The notes under the pieces are model-generated. The model did no database searches, was not told the DNA's origin, and saw only the letters and a list, made by a program, of their open reading frames with translations. DNA of 64,000 bases, from NCBI RefSeq assembly GCF_033546935.1, contig NZ_CP137854.1:4898001-4962000 (forward strand). Reading direction: 5' to 3'. Within the stretch, counting starts at the first letter, position 1; every line of letters begins with the position of its first letter. This DNA comes from Xylophilus sp. GOD-11R (GTDB lineage Bacteria; Pseudomonadota; Gammaproteobacteria; Burkholderiales; Burkholderiaceae_C). A program made the translations under genes and the position numbers. Shown here one piece after another: positions 1 through 9,321 of this stretch.

Positions 1-221
1 GGGAAGCCGGCCTTTTCGGCGGCGAAGGCGAAGGCCATGGTGAAGCACGCGGCGTGCGCGGCGCCCAGCAGCTCCTCGGGGTTGGTGCCCTGCTTGTCGC
101 CTTCGAAGCGGGTAGCGAAGCCGTAGGGTTTGGCCTTGAGCGTGTCGGTTTCGGTGCTGATGGCGCCCTTGCCGGTCTTGCCGGCACCTTCCCAATGAAC
201 CGTCGCGAATTTCTCGATCAT
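1..221 (-). CDS. OsmC/Ohr-family peroxiredoxin, N-terminal part (cut by window edge)
   Basis: The first 73 codons of an OsmC-type protein are visible; the rest lies beyond position 1. The opening MIEKFATVHWEGAGKTGKG is typical of OsmC, as is NPEELLGAAHAACFTMAF near residues 46-63, which carries the conserved Cys of this thiol-dependent hydroperoxide reductase family. The start ATG has an AGGAG ribosome binding site 7-8 bases upstream. OsmC proteins detoxify organic hydroperoxides in the cytoplasm. The second redox Cys cannot be seen, so Ohr and OsmC cannot be told apart with certainty; the short lysine-poor N-terminus fits OsmC better. Confidence 0.85.
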   Translation of the reverse strand, partial: MIEKFATVHWEGAGKTGKGAISTETDTLKAKPYGFATRFEGDKQGTNPEELLGAAHAACFTMAFAFAAEKAGF

Positions 222-368
222 GCAAATCTCCTGAGGATGGGACGTGAAAACTGTCGTTACTAGCATGCACTGCGTGTGGCACGTCGGTCGTCGGACGACG
301 CCGCAGATGGCGTGTATGCATAAATTGGCAGGCATCCGCTGCCGCGGCTTTTCAAAAGCCCCACCTGC

Positions 369-1298
369 TTACTTTGGCAGGAATGCTTCGGCATCGCGCG
401 TCTTCACGATGGTGACTAGCGCTGGATATACTTCCTCGAATATTGCTTTCCCTTCAGCCCCAAAATAATCGCGAATTTGCGCCTCGACCAGCTCCCGGCG
501 TGATTCAACGCAAATCCCCAATCGTGCGCATGATTCCAGGACGGTGGGGTCTCGCGCTCCACATTGCGTACCAGTCCCTTCGCACAACGCCGCGTTCCAT
601 GCATTGATGAGGAGTTGGCCATTTTCAGAGCTGTAGCGCTTACCGGCAACCATGAAATCATCGGATTCGCCACGGTACATGACGAGCGGCCCGATATATT
701 CCAGAAGAAGGGGGTCGTTCGCGGCAAGGGCCTGGTGGACCACGTTCAATCGTCTTTCACGGTTAGCGTCGGCCTGCATGAACTTGACCCACAAGTCCTT
801 CAGCCCGCCTGACAGCCGAGGGTCGCTAATAGCGTGCAATCGACTTTGATCTGAAAGTTCGTCTGTAGAAAAGGAGGCGCAGCGCGCTGCCATCAATTCC
901 CGCGCACCATCCTGCCTGCTCGAGTGAGAAGCCTCCATTGGCTCCGCCCGCAAATATCCTGTACACAATTTTAAAATATGCATCGCATAAAGGCCGGATT
1001 TTTCTGTATGGTCCCTCAACAAATATTCAAAGGCCACACGATAATCTCGCGCCTCTTCCAGCAGGAATTCATTTCGATGCTTTACGTTTAAATCATTTTC
1101 GCCGTTTGACTTATTTATTGCAGCTGCCAAAACAGGCGACGAGGCGAGATTAACCTCCTGATCGTTCGACATCGAAAATCGACTTCTTTTTACCGGCTCA
1201 TGCGCATTAACGTCATGAAATTGATAAAAAACGACAGCCCCCAAAAGCATCAGCCCCCCGATTAGAGAGGCAAGAATGATACGCAGGGACCGGTTCAT
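369..1298 (-). CDS. Membrane-anchored protein of unknown function with a C-terminal four-cysteine cluster
   Basis: A 309-residue protein that I do not recognise. Residues about 7-27 form a single membrane segment after a short positive N-terminus, so the rest is probably periplasmic. A Cys pattern at 239, 246, 257 and 263 (CEGTGTQC, then ESCARLGIC) could form two disulfides or bind a metal. Its ATG overlaps the stop of the upstream gene by 4 bases (ATGA), so the two genes are co-translated. The gene is clearly AT-richer, with mixed codon use compared with its neighbours, which suggests recent transfer. No function can be assigned. Confidence 0.7.
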   Translation of the reverse strand: MNRSLRIILASLIGGLMLLGAVVFYQFHDVNAHEPVKRSRFSMSNDQEVNLASSPVLAAAINKSNGENDLNVKHRNEFLLEEARDYRVAFEYLLRDHTEKSGLYAMHILKLCTGYLRAEPMEASHSSRQDGARELMAARCASFSTDELSDQSRLHAISDPRLSGGLKDLWVKFMQADANRERRLNVVHQALAANDPLLLEYIGPLVMYRGESDDFMVAGKRYSSENGQLLINAWNAALCEGTGTQCGARDPTVLESCARLGICVESRRELVEAQIRDYFGAEGKAIFEEVYPALVTIVKTRDAEAFLPK

Positions 1299-1813
1299 CC
1301 GCAGATATGATGGCGTTTAATTGCACCATCGCCCATCTTACGTGTATTTGGAATGGGGCCCAACGGAATGGCTGACGACAGCATGGGGTTGGTCACCAAA
1401 AACTCTTCCTGCCCACCGTCGGCAAATATCACAAGCAATCGCCCGCCGTAATAGGGCTTTTTCTTGAACACCCAATCCCAGAGTGTTTGACCTTGTTTGA
1501 CCACACGAAAAATTTGTTCGGCAGCCAAGGTTCGACTCAGCTCGTCAGAATGCGATGTCACGTCTTTATAGTTTCCGCCTGAACATCGTACGTTGATGAG
1601 CGCCAGATGCTGGTCTATGGCCGCGACCATCATTGGATACTCGGGAAATGGCGCGGCCCCCACCTGCTGACCAAAACTGAACCCTGCGCCAAACCCGCCA
1701 CCCCATGCATAAGACCCATATACACTCACAACCGGCAACGATTGAGCTTTGGCTGCTGAGATAGATATCAGCAACATCACAATAATTTCAAATAAATATT
1801 TAATTGACGCCAT
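1295..1813 (-). CDS. Secreted protein of unknown function
   Basis: A 172-residue protein. I chose the ATG at 1813 because it gives a clean Sec signal peptide (MASIKYLFEIIVMLLISISAAKAQ, cleavage after AKA); an upstream in-frame ATG at 1897 would add 28 residues that hide the signal. The mature N-terminus is Gly/Tyr/Phe rich (YGSYAWGGGFGAGFSFG). The remainder has no motif I know. It overlaps the downstream membrane-anchored gene by 4 bases, so the two products probably act together in the periplasm. Like its partner it is AT-rich for this genome. Confidence 0.65.
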   Translation of the reverse strand: MASIKYLFEIIVMLLISISAAKAQSLPVVSVYGSYAWGGGFGAGFSFGQQVGAAPFPEYPMMVAAIDQHLALINVRCSGGNYKDVTSHSDELSRTLAAEQIFRVVKQGQTLWDWVFKKKPYYGGRLLVIFADGGQEEFLVTNPMLSSAIPLGPIPNTRKMGDGAIKRHHICG

Positions 1814-2128
1814 GGATTTGCATTGCTTACTACAAGAAAATTCGCACGTTTTTTTAATAATTTGCCGGAATGCAAACCTAGTGAGAACGCGAAGCAAATG
1901 TATGGGCCGGGCGGATCGGTGTAAAACGCTATTTGGATATAACCGCCATCTTTATTGTCGATAGTTGGCCGCACATCCCTAGGCCCAAGTAATGGGCATC
2001 CGCGCCACACGTTAAATGGCCTGAAGAAGGCAGCGCGCAATGCCGCTCCTGCGAAATCCTTGAAAAGGGACTTGGAAATCGACGGACGCACTGCGTGCCT
2101 GAACCAGCCAATCTTCTGACCCTTCTTG
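1814..2128. other. AT-richer intergenic stretch, no supported gene
   Basis: 315 bases upstream of the two unknown genes at 369-1813. The base composition stays lower in GC up to roughly 2090 and then returns to the genome average near the stop of the next gene. An open frame of about 100 codons on the minus strand (1777-2091) crosses the whole stretch but has no recognisable domain, no good ribosome site and runs into the next gene's signal peptide. I treat it as a possible remnant of imported DNA, not as a gene. The promoter for the two unknown genes should lie here. Confidence 0.4.
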
Positions 2129-2953
2129 TTACGCGCGCGGGTCGTCCTCGCAGGGCTGCAGCAGCGCCTGATCGTCGTCGCCGAGCACCGGCAGCGCCGT
2201 GGCCTTGGCCAATGCGAGCCAGATGCCGAAAGACAGCGTCTTGGCGCGCCGCGGGGCGGGCCGCACGACCACGAGGCGCGGCTGATCCGGGTCGCCCTCG
2301 GCGCGCATCACGCCGCACTCCGGCGGAATTTCCTCGGCCTCACCAATGGAACGCCCCCGGCCGTCGGTGCCCAGCACGTACCAGCACTCGCTGCTCATGT
2401 CGAGGTAGGCGGCGCGCTTGGCCGGGTTGCGCAGGTCCGACAGCAGGTCGGAGCGGCGCACCTTGATCTCGTGCACCACGGGCGCGAGGTAGGCCTCCAC
2501 CGAGGTGTTGCGCACCGAAAAAACATCGGGCCGGGCGATGCACCAACGCGAGGGCCGGGGCGCGTTCGTGTCGTCGACCTGGTCGGCCGGCGGCTCGCTC
2601 GGCGGCCCCTCGCACGGTACCTGCGCCCGCAGCGACAGCCCACGCCACACGATGCGGCCGGCGCGCTGCATGGCGCGGGCGACCTGCTCTTCCAGCGCTT
2701 CGTGCGCCGAACGCGCGGCCCGATTGCCGGCCAGCGTGCTGGCCATCAGCGACAGACCTTCGGGCGTCACCCGCAGCGAGGCGCGGCCGTGGGCATCGAA
2801 GACCTGCGTCACCAGGCCAGCGGTGACGAGTTCCACCTCCACCAGGTCCTGGCAGGGCCAGCCGGCGGATCGGTAGATGTCGCGCAGGCGTCGTGCATGG
2901 ACACGGCCGATGGCGGCGGCCGGCGGGGGCGATGAGAGGGCGGAAGAAGGCAT
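2129..2953 (-). CDS. PD-(D/E)XK (MmcB-like) nuclease-fold protein
   Basis: A 274-residue protein. The middle carries RPDVFSVRN followed by HEIKVRRSDLLSDL, the spaced D...E-x-K pattern of PD-(D/E)XK nucleases. It resembles the MmcB/DUF2161-type DNA repair family, where VEIKVSRADFRAD is the signature. The N-terminal half (residues about 10-110) looks like a winged-helix-type region (RLRDIYRSAGW, VTPEGLSLMA). The ATG at 2953 is preferred over an in-frame TTG at 2965. It stands alone on the minus strand, divergent from the RibD-like gene. Nuclease activity is inferred only from the motif. Confidence 0.6.
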   Translation of the reverse strand: MPSSALSSPPPAAAIGRVHARRLRDIYRSAGWPCQDLVEVELVTAGLVTQVFDAHGRASLRVTPEGLSLMASTLAGNRAARSAHEALEEQVARAMQRAGRIVWRGLSLRAQVPCEGPPSEPPADQVDDTNAPRPSRWCIARPDVFSVRNTSVEAYLAPVVHEIKVRRSDLLSDLRNPAKRAAYLDMSSECWYVLGTDGRGRSIGEAEEIPPECGVMRAEGDPDQPRLVVVRPAPRRAKTLSFGIWLALAKATALPVLGDDDQALLQPCEDDPRA

Positions 2954-3016
2954 GGTCGAAGTCAACCGACGAGCTTAGCGGGGCCGTCAAGACCCGGGCG
3001 CTGGTAGGCTCGTCGC

Positions 3017-3466
3017 ATGGACGCCGATTCCGCCCGATCTTTCATGCAGGCCGCCCTGGCCGAAGGCCGCCTCGCGCTGCCCGCCTGCCTGCCCAATCCA
3101 CCGGTCGGCTGCGTGCTGGTGCGCGGCGGCGAAATTGTCGCCCGGGGCCATACCCAGCCGCCCGGGAACCCGCATGCCGAGGCCGGCGCGCTGGCCCGGC
3201 TGCAAGGCCCGCTCGACGACGTGGTCGCCTTCGTCACCCTGGAACCCTGTTCCTTTCACGGCCGTACGCCGTCGTGTGCCCGCACGATGGTGGAGCGCGG
3301 CGTGCGCGAAGTGTTCGTCGCAATGCTCGACCCGGATCCGCGCAACGACGGTCGGGGCATCGCGATCCTGCGCGAGGCCGGCGTGGCGGTGACGGTCGGG
3401 CTGCTGGGCGACCAGGCCGCGCTGGATCTCGGCCCCTACCTCGCGCTGAAGGAAAACCGGCCCTGA
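3017..3466 (+). CDS. Stand-alone RibD-type pyrimidine deaminase domain
   Basis: A 149-residue zinc deaminase of the cytidine/deoxycytidylate deaminase superfamily. The zinc and proton-shuttle motif HAE is at residues 53-55 and the second zinc motif PCSFHGRTPSC at 77-87, identical in layout to the N-terminal domain of RibD, which deaminates diaminohydroxyphosphoribosylaminopyrimidine in riboflavin synthesis. The C-terminal reductase domain of RibD is absent: the protein stops just after the deaminase fold with no reductase frame downstream. It may therefore be a riboflavin deaminase acting with a separate reductase, or a paralogue with another pyrimidine or aminosugar substrate. Confidence 0.75.
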   Translation: MDADSARSFMQAALAEGRLALPACLPNPPVGCVLVRGGEIVARGHTQPPGNPHAEAGALARLQGPLDDVVAFVTLEPCSFHGRTPSCARTMVERGVREVFVAMLDPDPRNDGRGIAILREAGVAVTVGLLGDQAALDLGPYLALKENRP

Positions 3467-3485
3467 TCGAGCCCGGCCGTGGCCG

Positions 3486-4106
3486 CTATTGGCCGCAGAT
3501 CGCGGCCAGGGCCAGCGCGCAGAGCACCGCGGCGCTGATGCCGCTCAAGATGAGCAGCACCAGCAAGGTATGCAGCCGCGCGACGGTGGCGACCAGCACC
3601 GCCGGCGGCCACCAGGCGGCCGGCCGCTGCGACGCGTCGCCCTGGTTGAGGATGAACTCCTTCATCGTCAGTTCGGGATCGTGCACCCGTGCATACGACA
3701 GCTCCGACTGCACCTGGTCGTAGAGCTCGGATTCGCTGCCCATGGGCACCAGCCGGAAGATGGGCGCGCCCTGCGCATCGCGGCAGGGGATCCATCCCGA
3801 ATGCTGCCGCCGCTGGCGGCGGTAGCGCGCGATGAGGCAGAGAAAGGACAGACCGCAACAGCAGGCCAGCGCCAGGAAGAAGATGGCGTTGTGATGGTCC
3901 ATGACCCAGAAGCTCGCCGACAGCGCCAGCACGGCCACGCTGCGGGCGGCCGAGGCGGCGGAGATCTCGGGCGCGTCCTCCTCCTGCCCGGGGCGGTACC
4001 GCAGCGGCAGCAGCATCCGCGCGAGCGGCCCGCTCAGCAGGATCAGCGCGATGCAGACGATGAAGAATGCGCCGGTCGGGGCGCCGAAACGAGAAAGAAA
4101 CTGCAT
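3486..4106 (-). CDS. Inner-membrane protein of unknown function
   Basis: A 206-residue protein when started at the ATG at 4106 (MQFLSRFGAPTGAFF). An in-frame extension to 4292 would add 62 Arg-rich residues with no family support. Hydrophobic segments lie near residues 12-30, 55-85 (two passes) and at the C-terminus (about 175-203). A cytoplasmic stretch between them contains YDQVQSELSYARVHDPELTMKE-type sequence. No known family is recognised. It converges on the RibD-like deaminase with an 18-base gap. Confidence 0.55.
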   Translation of the reverse strand: MQFLSRFGAPTGAFFIVCIALILLSGPLARMLLPLRYRPGQEEDAPEISAASAARSVAVLALSASFWVMDHHNAIFFLALACCCGLSFLCLIARYRRQRRQHSGWIPCRDAQGAPIFRLVPMGSESELYDQVQSELSYARVHDPELTMKEFILNQGDASQRPAAWWPPAVLVATVARLHTLLVLLILSGISAAVLCALALAAICGQ

Positions 4107-4331
4107 GTGAAACCATCCAGGCGGGGCGGGAAGGTGCAGCCAGGTGCACGAAAAACGCATGGGGCGTGCACGACGAGATGCACCCTGGAAGTGCGGGCGG
4201 AACCGCGCGAGCGATGCGCGGTGCTGCACTTCACGGTCGGCCCCGGGAGGACGCGTCGCAAAATTCTCCCGGCTGGATGCTCGGAATCGCATCTCGACTC
4301 ACACTCAGATCATTGATTCATCTGATTTCAC

Positions 4332-4922
4332 ATGAACGAACTGCCGACCGCCGCCGCTCGCCAACCGATCCACACGCGCCGCACCACCACGCACGGCTTC
4401 CTGCGTGAGGACGGTCTGTGGGATATCGAAGGCGAACTGGTGGACACCAAGGCCTACGACTCTGCCTCCTCGGCCAGCCACGCGCGCCAGGCGGGCGAGC
4501 CGATCCACCACATGCGCATCCGGCTGACCATCGACGACGGCCTGGTGGTGCGCGAGGCGACAGCCGTGATGGCCAGCACGCCTTTCGACGAATGCGCGCC
4601 GGCGGTGCTGCCCTTTCACCGGCTGGCGGGCGCGCGCATGGGCCCGGGATGGCGTCGCGCTGTGGACGAGGCCATGGGCGGCGTGGCAGGTTGCACCCAC
4701 TTGCGGGAACTGCTGTCGGCCATGGCGACGACCGCCTTTCAGACGGTGTATCCGCATCTGCAGCGCACGCGCCGTTCGGCCGGCGGCGCGCTCTACGAAG
4801 GCGACGTGCCCGCGCCCCACATGGGTCAGTGCGTGGGCTGGGATTTCGACGGCGCGGTGATAGCCCGGGTGGCGCCGCAGTTCATCGGCAGGCGTCAGCC
4901 CGCATCGTCGTCCAAGGGCTGA
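4332..4922 (+). CDS. DUF2889 domain protein
   Basis: A 196-residue protein with the DUF2889 hallmark near the N-terminus: RRTTTHGFLREDGLWDIEG followed by LVDTKAYD (about residues 16-42), then a conserved CTHLRELL around residues 118-125. The family is common in proteobacteria and its biochemical role is unknown. Its last 28 bases overlap the 3' end of recX on the opposite strand, so the two genes share a convergent end. Confidence 0.8.
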   Translation: MNELPTAAARQPIHTRRTTTHGFLREDGLWDIEGELVDTKAYDSASSASHARQAGEPIHHMRIRLTIDDGLVVREATAVMASTPFDECAPAVLPFHRLAGARMGPGWRRAVDEAMGGVAGCTHLRELLSAMATTAFQTVYPHLQRTRRSAGGALYEGDVPAPHMGQCVGWDFDGAVIARVAPQFIGRRQPASSSKG

Positions 4923-5362
4923 TCGGCGCCGGCCAGCACGCGCCGCACCACGTCGGAGCCGAAGCCGCGCGCCATCAGGAAGCGGCCCTGGCGGCCGCGT
5001 TCGGCGGCGTCGGCCGGCGGTGCGTCGAAACGCCGGCGCCAGACCTCGCGGGCACGTTCGAGTTCGCTGCCCTGCAGCCGCGCGACGGCCTCGGCCACCG
5101 CGTCGGGCGCGATGCCCTGCTGGCGCAACTCCTGCCGGATGCGGCCCGCGCCGAGCCGGCCGGCGCGGCGGTTGAGCACCGATTCGACATAACGGGCGTC
5201 GCTCAGGAAACCCTTCTCGGCCAACTCGTCGAGCACCGCGTCGAGCGTGCCGGGTGCTTCCTCGTGCGGGGCCAGCTTGCGCTTGAGCTCCGCCCGGGAA
5301 TGCTCCCGGCCGGAGAGATAGCGCAGCGCGCGGCCCTTGAGCGAGATCTTGCCGAAGGCCAC
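4895..5362 (-). CDS. recX: Regulatory protein RecX
   Basis: A 155-residue RecX, an inhibitor of RecA filament extension. The three-helix repeats are visible: [20 protein letters not shown] (about 12-31), [17 protein letters not shown] (about 44-60) and [12 protein letters not shown] (about 73-84). It follows recA by 31 bases on the same strand, the usual recA-recX order, so it is co-transcribed and LexA-controlled. The best start is a GTG at 5362 ([14 protein letters not shown] matches the conserved beginning); no clear ribosome site precedes it, which fits low expression relative to recA. Confidence 0.9.
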   Translation of the reverse strand: MAFGKISLKGRALRYLSGREHSRAELKRKLAPHEEAPGTLDAVLDELAEKGFLSDARYVESVLNRRAGRLGAGRIRQELRQQGIAPDAVAEAVARLQGSELERAREVWRRRFDAPPADAAERGRQGRFLMARGFGSDVVRRVLAGADQPLDDDAG

Positions 5363-5393
5363 GTCGTGCGCGGTTGGCGTTGCCCGGCGGCGC

Positions 5394-6458
<1,065 letters not shown>

Positions 6459-6502
6459 GGGAATTCTCCGGTGAGTCAACGAGTTGGCGTGGGATTGATC
6501 CG

Positions 6503-6518
6503 CTGTCCGCATGAACAG
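6503..6518 (-). promoter_or_regulatory. LexA (SOS) operator of recA
   Basis: A CTGT-N8-ACAG match of 16 bases lies 45-60 bases upstream of the recA ATG and about 12-27 bases downstream of the predicted transcription start. This is the classical beta/gamma-proteobacterial LexA box. Its position just past the promoter fits repression by blocking initiation or clearance. Confidence 0.8.
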
Positions 6519-6536
6519 GCTGGATGCTTGACCAGT

Positions 6537-6564
6537 ATTCTAGAGGCCAAGTATCTGCTGACAA
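6537..6564 (-). promoter_or_regulatory. Predicted sigma-70 promoter of recA
   Basis: On the minus strand TTGTCA (6564-6559) is followed after 16 bases by TAGAAT (6542-6537). Both hexamers are close to consensus, and the LexA box follows immediately downstream. The transcription start would be near 6530. Confidence 0.6.
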
Positions 6565-6595
6565 GTGCGTTATTTAATACGTTTGCCTGACCATT

Positions 6596-7195
6596 TCAGG
6601 CCACGCCTGCGCCCAGCGTTTTCTCGACCAGCGCGCTCACGTACGACCGGTTCAACCCTGGCAGGCCAAACTGGAAGCGGTAGAACATGGCGCCATAGAT
6701 CTGGTCGTACAAGGCCTCGGCTGGCTGGTCGGCGCGGATGACGCCATCGCGCTGGCCGCGCCGGATCACCCCCGCACCGAGCTTGCGGCGAATGCGGAGA
6801 TAGCGCTCCACGAACAGCGCCGAACTGCCGGTCTCGGCCATGCACTCGGCCAGCACCGCCAGCTGCACCTGGCCGAGATCACCTTGCAGCGCAGCGAGGT
6901 AACGCAGGGCATGGGCGCGGATCGCCTCGACCGGCGGATCGGTTCGCGACAGCGGCAGCATCGCGGTCGCCTGCTGCAGGAAGGCATCGATGAGCAGGGC
7001 GAGCCGGCTGTCCCACCACTTGTAGATGGTCATCTTCGACACCCCCGATTCGGCCGCGATGGCCTGCAGGGTGGCGCCGCGCAGGCCCTGCGTGGCGCAC
7101 AGCCGCCAGGCCGCATCGAGCACGGCCGCCGAGGCCGCCTCGGAGCGCGGGCGGCCGGGCCGGCGGGGCGTGGCGGAGTCGGACTTGTCGGTCAT
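6596..7195 (-). CDS. TetR-family transcriptional regulator
   Basis: A 199-residue TetR-type repressor started at the ATG at 7195 (MTDKSDSATPRRPGRPR). The helix-turn-helix is at residues about 24-64, with LQAIAAESGVSKMTIYKWW as the recognition part. The C-terminal all-helical domain would bind a small ligand. It is divergent from the hydrolase/desaturase/cupin operon at 7334, and the shared 138-base gap contains two short palindromes, so it most likely represses that operon and itself. The ligand is unknown; a lipid or acyl compound would suit the target genes. Confidence 0.85.
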   Translation of the reverse strand: MTDKSDSATPRRPGRPRSEAASAAVLDAAWRLCATQGLRGATLQAIAAESGVSKMTIYKWWDSRLALLIDAFLQQATAMLPLSRTDPPVEAIRAHALRYLAALQGDLGQVQLAVLAECMAETGSSALFVERYLRIRRKLGAGVIRRGQRDGVIRADQPAEALYDQIYGAMFYRFQFGLPGLNRSYVSALVEKTLGAGVA

Positions 7196-7278
7196 CACGG
7201 GCTTTCGGCGATCAGTGTCATCGGGCCTATTCGACCATGGCGACTGGCATGCATGTTGCGAGTCCGGACATATTTCTG

Positions 7279-7303
7279 TACTAAAAGTATAGTTATTGAT
7301 AAC
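7279..7303. promoter_or_regulatory. Candidate TetR operator region with two palindromes
   Basis: In the AT-rich middle of the divergent gap there are two adjacent perfect inverted repeats: TACT-AAA-AGTA (7279-7289) and GTTAT-TG-ATAAC (7292-7303). The region also holds TATAGT (7288-7293), a possible -10 for the rightward operon. The position between tetR and its likely target fits an operator, but the binding protein is inferred. Confidence 0.4.
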
Positions 7304-7333
7304 AACGCCCCGAAACGGGGATAGAACCCGCCC

Positions 7334-8407
7334 ATGAACGTGCCTGTTGCTCCCTCCGCCGCCGCTGCCACCACGCCCGACTACCAGCGCTTCGACGCCG
7401 GCCACGTGGTGCTGCAGTCCGGCCGCACCTTCCGCCACATGCAGCTGGCCTACAAGACCTTCGGCCAGCTCAATGCGGACAAGTCCAACGTCATCGTCTA
7501 CCCCAGCTCCTACGCGGCGCAGCACACCGACATCCAGTTCATGGTGCGCGAAGGCGGCGCACTCGATCCGTCGAAGTACTTCATCGTGATGATCAACCTG
7601 TTCGGCAACGGCCTGTCGAGCTCGCCGTCGAACACGCCCTGGCCGGACGTCGGCACCCGCTATCCGAACGTTACCTACTTCGACGCGGTGCAGGTGCAAA
7701 AGCGCATGCTGGCCGAGCTGTGGGGCATCGAGCGGGTCGCGCTGGTCTACGGCTGGTCGATGGGCGGCATGCAGGCCTACCACTGGGCCGCGCTGTTTCC
7801 CGATGCGGTCGAGCGCATCGCGGTGCTGTGCGGATCGGCCCGTTGCGCGCCGCACAACCAGGTGTTCATCGAAAGCGCCGGCCATGCGCTGACGGCCGAC
7901 CCCGGCTTTCGCGACGGCGTGTTCACCGAACGCCCGGTACGGGGCTTTCGGGCCATGGGCCGGGTCTATGCCGGCTGGGCGCTGTCGCAGACCTTCTACC
8001 GCCGCGAGATGTGGCGCGAGCTCGGCGCGTCCTCGCTGGAGGACTACCTGGTGACCGCCTGGGAAACCACCTTCGCACGGCGCGACCCGGCCGACCTGAT
8101 GGCCCAGTTCTGGACGTGGAAGCACGGCGACATCAGCGCCAACGCGCTCTACGGCGGCGACCTGCCCAAGGCCCTGTCCGCGATCCGCGCCCGCACCCTG
8201 CTGATGCCCGGCGACCACGATCTGTACTTCCAGGTCGACGACAACCGCGCCGAGATGGAACACCTGCGCAACGCGGAGCTCAAGCCCATCCCCTCGGTGT
8301 GGGGCCACCGCGCGGGCAATCCGCTCAACTCGGCCGAAGACCGGACCTTCATCGAAACCCACGTCAAGGAACTGCTCGCATGCCCCAACCCGATGCTTTC
8401 CGCCTGA
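7334..8407 (+). CDS. MetX-like alpha/beta hydrolase (homoserine acetyltransferase family)
   Basis: A 357-residue alpha/beta-hydrolase of the homoserine O-acetyltransferase superfamily. The nucleophile elbow GWSMGG puts Ser143 in place; Asp297 (GDHDLYF) and His326 (WGHRAGNP) complete the triad. The oxyanion-region pattern NLFGNGLSSSPSNTP is present. It is probably not the methionine-pathway MetX: it lacks the usual metW partner and sits first in a TetR-controlled operon with a desaturase and a cupin. Such paralogues hydrolyse or transfer acyl groups on unknown substrates. The next gene starts 28 bases before its stop. Confidence 0.75.
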   Translation: MNVPVAPSAAAATTPDYQRFDAGHVVLQSGRTFRHMQLAYKTFGQLNADKSNVIVYPSSYAAQHTDIQFMVREGGALDPSKYFIVMINLFGNGLSSSPSNTPWPDVGTRYPNVTYFDAVQVQKRMLAELWGIERVALVYGWSMGGMQAYHWAALFPDAVERIAVLCGSARCAPHNQVFIESAGHALTADPGFRDGVFTERPVRGFRAMGRVYAGWALSQTFYRREMWRELGASSLEDYLVTAWETTFARRDPADLMAQFWTWKHGDISANALYGGDLPKALSAIRARTLLMPGDHDLYFQVDDNRAEMEHLRNAELKPIPSVWGHRAGNPLNSAEDRTFIETHVKELLACPNPMLSA

Positions 8408-9321
8408 AGGCGGCCGAGCTGCTGCCGCTGTCGGTCAAGTCCGATCGCCCCGGCCTGCTGCAGGCGGCCGGCCACCTGGGCGCCATCGTGCTCGGCGGGG
8501 CGCTGATCTGGCAGGCGCGCGGCAGCTGGTGGATGGTGCCGGCGACGCTGCTGCAGGGCTGGTTCATCGCCTTCCTGTTCAACGTGCTGCACGAAACGGC
8601 GCACCAGACCGCCTTTCGCACCCGGGCGTTCAACTACGCCATGGGGCATCTGGCCGGCTTCGCGATCCTGCTGCCCTACGAGTACTACCGCGCCTTTCAC
8701 TGGGACCACCACCGCTACACCCAGGACCCGGCGCGCGACCCGGAACTCTCCGTGCCGCCGCCGCCCGCGGGCCCCGCGCTGGCCTGGTACTGGACCGGCA
8801 TTCCGACCTGGATCTCGCGGGTGCGCATGCTCTCCCTACACGGCCTGCGCGGCATCGTGCGCGAGCGTTGGGTGCCCGAAGCCAAGCGCGGCCTGATCGC
8901 CCGCGAGGCCCGCTTCTATCTGGCGGGCTACGCGATCGTTCTAGGCGCCTCGCTCGCCACGCAATCGCTGGCGGTCGTGTGGCTGTGGCTGCTGCCGGTG
9001 GCGGTGGGGCAATGGCTGCTGCGGCCCTACCTGCTGTCCGAACACACCGGCTGCGCTTACAGCGCCGACATGCTGGAGAACACCCGTACCACCTACACCA
9101 ACGCGGCCGTGCGCTTCTTTGCCTGGAACATGCCTTTCCACGTCGAGCACCACGCCTATCCGGCCGTGCCCTTCCATGCCCTGCCGCGCCTCAACGGCCT
9201 GCTGGCATCGCACATCCGCAACACCGAGCAGGGCTATCCGGCGTCGACCGCCGCGGCCCTGCGTTTTCTGGCCAGCGAAGAACACGCGGCCGCCCTCGCC
9301 AAACCCACGACCAGCCCATGA
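8380..9321 (+). CDS. Fatty acid desaturase-family membrane protein
   Basis: A 313-residue integral membrane di-iron enzyme. The three histidine boxes are HETAH (residues 71-75), HWDHH (107-111) and HVEHH (254-258). Hydrophobic segments around 28-47, 55-70, 88-101 and 180-215 fit the desaturase/hydroxylase fold. The ATG at 8380 lies inside the end of the preceding hydrolase gene, and the stop overlaps the cupin start (ATGA), so all three are translationally coupled. Substrate not known; acyl-lipid desaturation or carotenoid-like hydroxylation are both possible. Confidence 0.85.
   Translation: MPQPDAFRLKAAELLPLSVKSDRPGLLQAAGHLGAIVLGGALIWQARGSWWMVPATLLQGWFIAFLFNVLHETAHQTAFRTRAFNYAMGHLAGFAILLPYEYYRAFHWDHHRYTQDPARDPELSVPPPPAGPALAWYWTGIPTWISRVRMLSLHGLRGIVRERWVPEAKRGLIAREARFYLAGYAIVLGASLATQSLAVVWLWLLPVAVGQWLLRPYLLSEHTGCAYSADMLENTRTTYTNAAVRFFAWNMPFHVEHHAYPAVPFHALPRLNGLLASHIRNTEQGYPASTAAALRFLASEEHAAALAKPTTSP

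Noticed and set aside
1777..2091. A 104-codon minus-strand frame in the AT-rich gap
   Set aside because: No recognisable domain, no ribosome site, and it overlaps the signal peptide region of the next gene in another frame. Possibly a remnant.
3486..4292. Extended start of the inner-membrane protein at 4292
   Set aside because: The extra 62 residues are Arg/Pro-rich shadow sequence; the ATG at 4106 precedes the first membrane helix.
6459..6512. Upstream in-frame ATG for recA
   Set aside because: It lies in the LexA operator and adds 18 residues not found in RecA; the ATG at 6458 has a good ribosome site.
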